Source: Clostridiales bacterium (GTDB lineage: Bacteria > Bacillota_A > Clostridia > Christensenellales > Aristaeellaceae). Taken from it: 7,975 bases of DNA. Below, piece after piece: positions 1-6,069 of the stretch. The DNA is taken from NCBI GenBank assembly GCA_024684665.1, contig JAIKWN010000210.1:1-7975 (forward strand). Reading direction: 5' to 3'. A program made the translations under genes and the position numbers. Within the stretch, counting starts at the first letter, position 1; each line of letters starts with the position of its first letter. The notes under the pieces are model-generated. The model had not been told where the DNA came from, made no database searches, and saw only the letters and a list, made by a program, of their open reading frames with translations.

Positions 1-75
1 TATGAGCCGGAGCGTCGTCTCCGCGCAGTTGTAATCCTTATCAAGATAATAGGATTTCAGCCTTTCACTGTCCAT
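1..75 (-). CDS. C_GCAxxG_C_C-family redox protein (N-terminal part only)
   Basis: Only the first 25 codons are in the window; the gene runs off the left edge. The translation begins MDSERLKSYYL and continues DKDYNCAETTLRLI. The YNCAE segment matches the N-terminal Cys region of the C_GCAxxG_C_C family: small, Cys-rich, probably redox-active or metal-binding proteins common in anaerobes. Three in-frame ATGs occur, at 93, 81 and 75. The AGGAGG at 85-90 is nine bases from the ATG at 75 but only three from the one at 81, so 75 is preferred. Its position about 110 bases after the large Fe-S flavoprotein suggests a linked redox role, but that is inference. Family identity rests on a short segment only, so the assignment is tentative. 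Confidence 0.6.
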   Translation of the reverse strand, partial: MDSERLKSYYLDKDYNCAETTLRLI

Positions 76-84
76 TTCCATTTC

Positions 85-90
85 CCTCCT
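85..90 (-). promoter_or_regulatory. Ribosome binding site of the C_GCAxxG_C_C-family gene
   Basis: The minus strand reads AGGAGG nine bases before the ATG at 75 and three before the ATG at 81, favouring the shorter product. A strong site after the only long gap of the cluster shows that this gene is translated independently of the one before it. Confidence 0.7.
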
Positions 91-191
91 CATCTTAAAG
101 ACATCCTCGCAAGCCATTCCCTCACGCATTCAGATGACACCGGGGTGCTTCACTATCCGCGAAGCATCGACTGTCTCAGTACCCGCCGCGC

Positions 192-2714
192 TCAGACCTT
201 AACTCCAAGGTTTACCATTTCGATATTCCCGTTCGGGCACCGGTTAAAGCACATGCCACAGGCGACGCACGCCTCTTTTTTTATGGTCAGTTTGTCCGGG
301 GACGCGATTTCCGGCGCGAATTCGCAGCAGATTTCCCTGCACAGCTGACAGCCTTCCCCGCAGCCGCAGTTCAGGCACCGGGCGGCTTCGCTCACCGCTT
401 CCTCTTCCGTCATCAGCCTGCGGAAGGGCATAAAGCTCCGCTTTCGTTCCCTGCCAGGCACGTTCAGCTGAATCGGGTTCGGGTTGCGTTTCAGATAGCC
501 TGCCCGTTCCCGCACACGCTCCGCGTTTACCGTTTTTCCTTTCTCATTTCTTTGCAGAACGGCGCCATCGCCCCTCAGCAGAAGATCGATTTCCGCCGCG
601 GTTTCCATACCCGCTGCGACTGCATCCGCGATGCCGGATTCTGTCACCCTGCAGCGGATTGAAAACCCGCGCAACTCCCCGCCGCCTTGCGACGCGCAAA
701 GCGGATGTTCAAGGAAAACACGGTCACAGGCCGTACTGAGCTCGCTGCCTTCCTTCGTAAACAGCACCCCGTTTTTTTCGATCCGCAGAATCTTGGCATC
801 CGGAAGAACCGAAACGCCTTCCTCCCGGGCCAGGGTCAGGGCTTCCCGGTATCTCCCACCCCCGTCAAAGCGGTCTGTCCAGAGCAGAACAGTCTTTTCC
901 GCACCGAGCCGCACAGCCGTACGCGCCGCTTCCACAGCCGCAAATCCGCTTCCGATGACCGCAACGCGCGTCTTAGCCGTTTCCACACCGGCAAAACCGT
1001 TCTCAAGAAACGCCAGAGCGTCCTCCGCCAGCTCCGCGCCCGGAATCCCGGAGTCCCGCGGGGCACACGTACCCGTCGCAATCGAAAGAGCCGAATAGCC
1101 TTCCTCTCTTAAGGAGCTTTCGGAGAAGTCTTTCCCAAACGCCCTGCCGAAAGCAAAGCGCACGCCGTCCGCTTCAAGGTCCACAACGGTTTCATCCAGG
1201 ATCTGCCTGTCAAAGGTGTAATCCGGCGCGCCGCAGCGCAGCCTGCCGCCCGCTTTGGCTTCTTTTTCAAACACAGTAACGGAATAGCCCGCGCGGCTGA
1301 GCTCCGACGCGCAAGCGAGCCCCGCGGGTCCGGCGCCTGCGACAGCGACCCGAAGTCCGTTCTTCGTTGTGTCAGACGCCTTCTTCCATCCATGCATCCG
1401 GCCGTATTCTGTCACGAAGCGCATGAGATCCCGGATTTTCAGCGGTGCGTCCAGCCTGCCCCGGACACAGGCTTCTCCGCACGGCTGCGTACAGACTGCC
1501 GCGCAAAGTCTGTGCAGAGCCCCACGCGACATGAGAAGATCAAAAGCTGCGTGATAGTCCCGCTTCGCGATCTTCTGCACGCAGGCCTGCACCGGCAGAT
1601 GCATCGGACAGGCGCTCTTGCACGGCGCGTACAGGTTTGGTTCCTTAATCTGCGCGTATCCACCGTAAATCGTGAGATCATTGGCCGTACGCACCTCAGG
1701 CACCACGATGCTGCGCATCTCATTCAGATCTGCGTATCCGTGCCCGGTCATATAGTCTTTCAGGCCCCGGATCATCGGGCGCACGATATCATACCCCGAG
1801 ATCAGGGTTTCCGCGCAGACGCCAAGGAGGGTACCGCCGCAGAGCACCATCTCCGCCGCGTCCTTCCAGTTCGCGATTCCGCCGGTCGCAGTAATCGGAA
1901 CCTCAGGTCCGCAAACCTTTCGGATCTCGTAGGTATCCCTCTGGGCGAGCGGTTTCAGCCATGGGCCGCAGTGGCATCCCATGGAGATTTCTTCCTGAAG
2001 ATGCCAGTACGCTTTACCGGGCTCATCGAGATTGATCGGCGGCATGCCAAGCCGGTTGCCCGTTCCGCCCACCGCGTCTGCTCCGGCCTCAAAAAGGGCT
2101 TTCGCAACAGAGGCGATCTGTCCCCCCTCCGGGGTCAGCTTGACAAACAGCGGGATCGAGATTTTTCCCTTAATCGCGCTTACAATCTCCGCGGCGATTT
2201 CCGCGTGCTGTCCCATGCTGGCGCCGGTTTTCTTTGTCCCCGTATCTTTGCCGCCCCCGGTCAATTCGAGGTTATAGCTCATATTGGGGCAGCACATATT
2301 GAGCTCAATGATATCCGCGCCGGCTTCCTGAAAGCAGCGGGCCATATTCACCCATCCATCCGTCCCCTCATCCCCGGCATACGTGATGTTAGCCATCAGG
2401 ATGAGCTCCTTCAGCTTCGGTTTGGCCTCCTCAATCAGCCGGAGTCCCTCGGCAAAGGTGAGCCGTTTTTCCGCCGTAAAGGCGAGCGCGTTCCGGTCCG
2501 GAAACAGGCTGTACCGGGGTTTGCGGTTGATGTACGGCGCCGGATCGATGGACAGCTTGATGCTGGCCGCGGCCCAGCCCGTCTCCTCTATGCGCATAAG
2601 CTGCCGCACGGATTTCGTCGTCGGTCCCGACGCGACGTAAAACGGGTTTTTGAAGGTGATATTCCCCACGGTTACGGGGATCCGGATTTCCTTTTCCCGC
2701 CTGTCAGCACTCAT
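192..2714 (-). CDS. PreA/PreT-like fused Fe-S flavoprotein (dihydropyrimidine dehydrogenase relative, rearranged domains)
   Basis: This single 840-residue protein is built from three modules. Residues 1-350 form an FMN barrel like PreA and dihydroorotate dehydrogenase: NMCCPN (139-144) holds the catalytic-type Cys142, VKLTPE (191-196) holds Lys192, and TATGGI (275-280) is a phosphate loop. Residues 360-770 resemble PreT and the glutamate synthase small subunit: Cys365, 369, 404, 408, 412 and 416 suit Fe-S binding, GAGPAG (460-465) suits FAD, and GSGFAAVEAA (588-597) suits NAD(P)H. Residues 777-840 are a ferredoxin-like tail with many Cys, including CVACGMCFNRCP (816-827). In DPD the PreT-like part comes first; here it sits between barrel and ferredoxin. 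The pyrimidine-binding Asn-Thr of DPD aligns with Gly219-Asn220, so the substrate may differ. The ATG follows AAGGAGG by seven bases and overlaps the preceding gene by 11. Confidence 0.92.
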   Translation of the reverse strand: MSADRREKEIRIPVTVGNITFKNPFYVASGPTTKSVRQLMRIEETGWAAASIKLSIDPAPYINRKPRYSLFPDRNALAFTAEKRLTFAEGLRLIEEAKPKLKELILMANITYAGDEGTDGWVNMARCFQEAGADIIELNMCCPNMSYNLELTGGGKDTGTKKTGASMGQHAEIAAEIVSAIKGKISIPLFVKLTPEGGQIASVAKALFEAGADAVGGTGNRLGMPPINLDEPGKAYWHLQEEISMGCHCGPWLKPLAQRDTYEIRKVCGPEVPITATGGIANWKDAAEMVLCGGTLLGVCAETLISGYDIVRPMIRGLKDYMTGHGYADLNEMRSIVVPEVRTANDLTIYGGYAQIKEPNLYAPCKSACPMHLPVQACVQKIAKRDYHAAFDLLMSRGALHRLCAAVCTQPCGEACVRGRLDAPLKIRDLMRFVTEYGRMHGWKKASDTTKNGLRVAVAGAGPAGLACASELSRAGYSVTVFEKEAKAGGRLRCGAPDYTFDRQILDETVVDLEADGVRFAFGRAFGKDFSESSLREEGYSALSIATGTCAPRDSGIPGAELAEDALAFLENGFAGVETAKTRVAVIGSGFAAVEAARTAVRLGAEKTVLLWTDRFDGGGRYREALTLAREEGVSVLPDAKILRIEKNGVLFTKEGSELSTACDRVFLEHPLCASQGGGELRGFSIRCRVTESGIADAVAAGMETAAEIDLLLRGDGAVLQRNEKGKTVNAERVRERAGYLKRNPNPIQLNVPGRERKRSFMPFRRLMTEEEAVSEAARCLNCGCGEGCQLCREICCEFAPEIASPDKLTIKKEACVACGMCFNRCPNGNIEMVNLGVKV

Positions 2715-3792
2715 GATCCCGCCTCCTTGGCCGGGTTGGATTCACCACGTGTTCCCCTGTTTTCGCGGACCGGTAGATCAGGTTGATGACCTTCAGAGTT
2801 TCAAGCCCGTCGCAGCCCCGCAGACCGATCTGCGCGTCACGGTCCTTCAGCGCGCATTCCACAAAATGGCTGATCTCCCCGCAGTACCCGAGGCTGTACT
2901 TTTCATCGACCGCGGGCGTCGACCAGCCTGTGGTGATTTCCGCTTTTTCCACGGTATAGTCAAGACCGGGGATCGAGAACACCCGGACCGGTCCCGAGAA
3001 GGAGAGATCCACGTGAATGCATCCCTTTTCGCAGTAGATATCGAGAACGTCCTCCATGCCGCCCGTGGTCGTATAGTTGGCCTCCAGGGTCGCAAAAGTT
3101 CCGTCCTCAAAGCGCATGAACGCGCCTGCCCAGTCCTCGCCTTCCATCGTGCGATGGACAAGGTTCTTTTCCCCACCGCCCGAGGTCATTGCCACGAGCT
3201 CCCGCCAGCGGTTTTCCTTAAGTGAAAGCATGAACCCCACCGGGTGTACCCCCAGGTGAACCATGCACCCGCCGCCGCAGTAGCGGATCGTCTGCGCGAA
3301 GGGGCTGTGCGAGCCGCTGTGGCACTCCCGCGCGCGTACATGGAGCATCCGCCCGAGCTGCCCGCTTTCCAGAATCTCCCTCGCCTTGCGGAAGGCCGGA
3401 GCGAAAAGCCAGTCTTCGGCGTAGTAGATATGCCTCCCCATACGCTCCGCCGTATCCACCATGTCCTGCGCATCCTCCACGGTGGTCGCAAGCGGTTTCT
3501 CACAGATGATGTTCCGCCCCTTTGTGAGTGCGAGAATGGCCACGTCATGGTGCAGGAAGTTCGGCATACAGATGTCCACGAGATCGCAGTCGCAGTCCTC
3601 TATGGCGGTCTCATAATTGTCGTAAGCCGTATAGCCCGTGAAGCCGTAGCGATCGGCCAGCGCGGAAACCCTAGTGAGGTCCTTGTCACAGATGCCCGAG
3701 ATCGTCACCCGATCCCGGATCCGGCTGTACCCGTCGCAATGCAGATCCGCTGAAAAAGCAGCTCCGATTAAAAGCACTCGTAGCTTTTCCAT
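2704..3792 (-). CDS. Gfo/Idh/MocA-family NAD(P)-dependent oxidoreductase
   Basis: This 362-residue soluble dehydrogenase belongs to the family that oxidises or reduces a hydroxyl group on sugars, inositols and related compounds. The N-terminal Rossmann domain spans about 1-125, with the family Lys in ICEKPLAT (Glu98-Lys99-Pro100). The C-terminal alpha/beta substrate domain contains GVHP with the conserved His183. Two departures stand out. The nucleotide-binding loop reads GAAFSA (10-15) instead of GxGxxG. The position usually occupied by Asp before the catalytic His (DxGxH) is His179. The ATG at 3792 follows GGGAGGAAGG at 3794-3803 and lies 17 bases after the creatininase-type stop. The open frame continues further upstream, but that extension only overlaps the neighbouring gene. 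The last codons overlap the next gene by 11 bases. Inositol or sugar dehydrogenase is the default guess, with no firm substrate. Confidence 0.92.
   Translation of the reverse strand: MEKLRVLLIGAAFSADLHCDGYSRIRDRVTISGICDKDLTRVSALADRYGFTGYTAYDNYETAIEDCDCDLVDICMPNFLHHDVAILALTKGRNIICEKPLATTVEDAQDMVDTAERMGRHIYYAEDWLFAPAFRKAREILESGQLGRMLHVRARECHSGSHSPFAQTIRYCGGGCMVHLGVHPVGFMLSLKENRWRELVAMTSGGGEKNLVHRTMEGEDWAGAFMRFEDGTFATLEANYTTTGGMEDVLDIYCEKGCIHVDLSFSGPVRVFSIPGLDYTVEKAEITTGWSTPAVDEKYSLGYCGEISHFVECALKDRDAQIGLRGCDGLETLKVINLIYRSAKTGEHVVNPTRPRRRDHEC
2722..2728 (-). promoter_or_regulatory. Ribosome binding site of the PreA/PreT-like gene
   Basis: The minus strand reads AAGGAGG seven bases before the ATG at 2714, a near-perfect Shine-Dalgarno match. 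It lies inside the last codons of the Gfo/Idh/MocA gene and fixes the start of the flavoprotein. Confidence 0.85.
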
Positions 3793-3793
3793 A

Positions 3794-3803
3794 CCTTCCT
3801 CCC
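3794..3803 (-). promoter_or_regulatory. Ribosome binding site of the Gfo/Idh/MocA gene
   Basis: The minus strand reads GGGAGGAAGG directly before the ATG at 3792, with GGGAGG five bases from the start. It lies in the 17-base gap after the creatininase-type gene and rules out the longer upstream open frame as the real start. Confidence 0.75.
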
Positions 3804-3809
3804 GGGGCA

Positions 3810-4550
3810 CTAGAAGTTGCTGTAGTTCATCTTTTCCTTGGCACTCATGTACGCGAAGGCGCGCGTAAGCGCCTCTTCCGCCAGTTCCGTGCTTCTTTCG
3901 AGGATCCTTTCCCCTTTTTCCCGGCTGGCCAGCGTCGGGCTTCCCCAGACGCCGCCCGGACAGCAGCGGAAAATGCTGCCGTAGCTGAGATAGGGTCTCG
4001 GTACGGAGGGAACGAAATCCTCCGCCAGGTCCATATGTACGGTATCCGGCGCGATTGCGAGCATCTGGGAGGTCTCCCCCTCGCCAGCATGCAGTTCGTT
4101 GTCCGCTTCGAGGATACCCTCGCGGTACAGAATCTCGTTGAAGGCGCAGGTATCCGCGACGGCGACCATCAGGTCCGGATTGTATTTTGCGTTGAGATCG
4201 CGGATGAGCGGCGTCATGATGAAGATTCCCCCATGGCACTGCACGATGCCGATCCGGCGAAAGCCCTGCAGTTTAAGGCAGAGGATGATGTCCGTCATCA
4301 TCTGGTAGAAGGTTACGGGCTCCATCCAGACCGTGCCCTTTTTCCCCATCTGCTCCCGGTTGGTCGAGATGGGAAGCGCGGGCACCTGAAACGCATTCAT
4401 CCGTTCCGCGACCCTTCGGCCAAGCTCCGTGGCGATGGCCCAGTCGGTCATGATCGGCAGATGCGCGCCATGCTGTTCGATCGAGCCTACGGGAATGATG
4501 GCAAGATCCGGATCGCAGGCCATAATCTCGTCCGCGGTTTTCCGAAACAT
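3810..4550 (-). CDS. Creatininase-family metal-dependent amidohydrolase
   Basis: This 246-residue member of the creatininase family acts on cyclic amides and related compounds: creatinine, the formamidopyrimidine of archaeal flavin synthesis (ArfB), a peptide (MftE) or diketo-inositol (IolN). The N-terminal motif IPVGSIEQHGAHLPIMTD (19-36) gives probable metal ligands Glu25, His27 and Asp36. A second motif, QCHGG (104-108), gives His106, and LHAGEGETS (153-161) probably gives Glu157. The usual HGGN reads HGGI, losing the Asn. The ATG at 4550 was chosen because AAGGGAGG stands seven bases before it and the NagB-like stop is just upstream. An in-frame GTG at 4583 would add 11 residues that overlap that gene and its ribosome binding site. 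The true substrate cannot be read from the sequence. Confidence 0.9.
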   Translation of the reverse strand: MFRKTADEIMACDPDLAIIPVGSIEQHGAHLPIMTDWAIATELGRRVAERMNAFQVPALPISTNREQMGKKGTVWMEPVTFYQMMTDIILCLKLQGFRRIGIVQCHGGIFIMTPLIRDLNAKYNPDLMVAVADTCAFNEILYREGILEADNELHAGEGETSQMLAIAPDTVHMDLAEDFVPSVPRPYLSYGSIFRCCPGGVWGSPTLASREKGERILERSTELAEEALTRAFAYMSAKEKMNYSNF

Positions 4551-4557
4551 ATGAGAA

Positions 4558-4565
4558 CCTCCCTT
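4558..4565 (-). promoter_or_regulatory. Ribosome binding site of the creatininase-family gene
   Basis: The minus strand reads AAGGGAGG seven bases before the ATG at 4550. It begins inside the TAA stop of the NagB-like gene. It decides for the ATG at 4550 over the GTG at 4583. Confidence 0.8.
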
Positions 4566-5328
4566 ACAGGATCCGGCTCGCACTGTCGCGATCCAGGTAC
4601 AGGGCTGCGGATGGATGGCGGCGCAGGATGCTTGCGGGGCATGCCTCCGTGACCGGCCCGCAGAGGGCGTTAAACACCGCGTCCGCCTTGCGCGGTCCCG
4701 GTACGGTACAGACCGCCTCCGGGACGGACATCAGGTAAGACATCGTCATCGTGAGCGCACGCTTCGGTACTGCCTCAAGGGACGGAAAGCATCCATCGTT
4801 CACCTGCTGCTGTCGGCAGACGGCATCGAGCTCAACGGCCTTCAGAACCAGGGGATCCCTGAAATCGGCAACCGCGGGATCGTTAAACGCGAGATGCCCG
4901 TTTTCCCCGATCCCGAGCAGAACCAGATCCGCCGGATGCGCCTTTAAAAGCGCCTCATACACCCGGCATTTTTCGGGATATTCGTCCTCCTTGCACAGCA
5001 GATAGTGCTTTTCCATAAAGGGAACCTTCGAAAAGATCGCCCGATCCAGGAAATTCCCGAACCCGGCCGGCTCCGCCGCGTCGATGCCGATATACTCGTC
5101 CATGTGATAGGCACGCACGCGCCGCCAGTCGATGTCCTCTTTTTGCAGCTGGTCCAGCATTTCATTCTGGGAAGGGGCCGCAGCGAAAATGACGTTCGCT
5201 TCTCCCTTCTCATCGATCAGCCTCCGGATCCGCAGCGCAGCGTCCTTCGCCGCGGCAATTCCCATCCGGTCCCTGTCAGGACAGATGAAGACCTTTAGGC
5301 TTTCAACCTGCTTTGTGATCGCTTCCAT
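4564..5328 (-). CDS. NagB-like glucosamine-6-phosphate deaminase/isomerase family protein
   Basis: This 254-residue cytoplasmic sugar-phosphate isomerase/deaminase relative has the NagB/RpiA/6-phosphogluconolactonase fold. Family marks include MDEY (76-79; Asp77 matches the catalytic Asp72 of E. coli NagB), GIGENGHLAFNDP (139-151), and the C-terminal segments VPGPRKADAV and PASILRRH. Compared with E. coli NagB, Asp141 is replaced by Asn143, His143 is kept as His145, and Glu148 is replaced by Asp150. From memory this GENGH...FND form marks a common NagB-like subgroup, many of whose members are only annotated by homology. Deamination of an amino-sugar phosphate is therefore likely but not proven. 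The ATG lies inside the end of livF, behind GGGAGGGG in that gene. No sugar kinase or PTS gene is visible here to make the expected phosphorylated substrate. Confidence 0.88.
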   Translation of the reverse strand: MEAITKQVESLKVFICPDRDRMGIAAAKDAALRIRRLIDEKGEANVIFAAAPSQNEMLDQLQKEDIDWRRVRAYHMDEYIGIDAAEPAGFGNFLDRAIFSKVPFMEKHYLLCKEDEYPEKCRVYEALLKAHPADLVLLGIGENGHLAFNDPAVADFRDPLVLKAVELDAVCRQQQVNDGCFPSLEAVPKRALTMTMSYLMSVPEAVCTVPGPRKADAVFNALCGPVTEACPASILRRHPSAALYLDRDSASRIL

Positions 5329-6067
5329 CCGAATCCCCTCCCTGCTTTCGTCCTGTACCCAGATAGGCTGCCGCGACTTCCGGGTTTTTGAGCAGCTCGC
5401 TGCCCGTTCCCGTCATGACGACGCAGCCGTTTTCAACCACATACGCGGTATCGGAAATACCGAGCGACTTCTTGGCGTTCTGCTCCACAAGGATGATGCT
5501 TACCCCTTCGTTTTTTATGCGGAGAATGGTGTCAAACACCTCGTTTACGATAACGGGCGCGAGGCCCAGCGAGGGCTCGTCGAGCATTAAAAGCTTCGGC
5601 TTTGCCATAAGCGCCCGGCAGATTGCGAGCATCTGCTGTTCCCCGCCGGACAGCGTTCCAGCGTCCTGCGCGCGGCGTTCCTTCAGCCTCGGGAACAGTG
5701 TATACTGCTCCTCGAGAAGGGCGTCCACCTCGCGTCCGTGAACGACATAGGCACCCGCGCGCAGGTTTTCCTCCACTGTGAGGCCAGCGAATATTTTTCG
5801 TCCCTCCGGGACCTGAATCAGGCCCTCGCGGACGACCCGATGCGCTTTTTCGGAGAGCGGGCGCCCGTCAAACAGGATGCTCCCTTCCCGACGCACCATA
5901 CCGGAGACCGCGTTGAGGATCGATGTTTTCCCGGCCCCGTTGGAGCCGATAATCGCCGTCACGCATCCGCGGCGGATGTCCATGTCAACACCGCGCACGG
6001 CTTCATGAACGCCGTAAAACACGCGCAGGGAACGGATCTCGAGGATCGTTTCGCCGATTTCCGCCAT
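5303..6067 (-). CDS. livF: ABC transporter ATP-binding protein, LivF family
   Basis: This 254-residue second ATPase of the importer is expected to pair with LivG. It shows Walker A GSNGAGKTS (41-49), Q-loop Gln85 in LIQVPEGR, canonical signature LSGGE (139-143) and Walker B LLMLDE (159-164) followed by PSLGLAP. The switch position is Gln196 (VEQN) instead of His, as is usual in LivF. The family ending AYLG (234-237) is followed by an unusually polar tail of 17 residues. That tail carries a 26-base overlap with the next gene, so translation of the NagB-like gene is probably coupled to it. The overlap also ties the transporter to the downstream enzymes as one transcription unit. Confidence 0.96.
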   Translation of the reverse strand: MAEIGETILEIRSLRVFYGVHEAVRGVDMDIRRGCVTAIIGSNGAGKTSILNAVSGMVRREGSILFDGRPLSEKAHRVVREGLIQVPEGRKIFAGLTVEENLRAGAYVVHGREVDALLEEQYTLFPRLKERRAQDAGTLSGGEQQMLAICRALMAKPKLLMLDEPSLGLAPVIVNEVFDTILRIKNEGVSIILVEQNAKKSLGISDTAYVVENGCVVMTGTGSELLKNPEVAAAYLGTGRKQGGDSDGSDHKAG

Positions 6068-6069
6068 GC

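Noticed and set aside
146..166. Inverted repeat TGCTTC / GAAGCA with a nine-base loop in the gap after the flavoprotein gene.
   Set aside because: The stem is only six pairs, not GC-rich, and no T-run follows on the minus strand, so it is not a convincing terminator and may be chance.
82..191. Possible promoter or small gene in the longest gap.
   Set aside because: No clear -35/-10 pair was seen on the minus strand, and minus-strand frames opening with ATG or GTG stop within a few codons. The gap may only be a spacer.
1392..2786. A 464-codon open frame on the plus strand, plus several shorter ones across the window.
   Set aside because: It lies antisense to the FMN and Fe-S parts of the flavoprotein gene, its translation is rich in Arg, His and Pro without any recognisable domain, and such frames are expected opposite GC-rich genes.
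3793..4239. Upstream extension of the Gfo/Idh/MocA frame by about 149 codons.
   Set aside because: It is an out-of-frame reading of the creatininase-type gene. The strong ribosome binding site and the family N-terminus place the real start at 3792.
5476..5484. Missing switch His in LivF (Gln196).
   Set aside because: VEQN is the ordinary form of this motif in LivF proteins.
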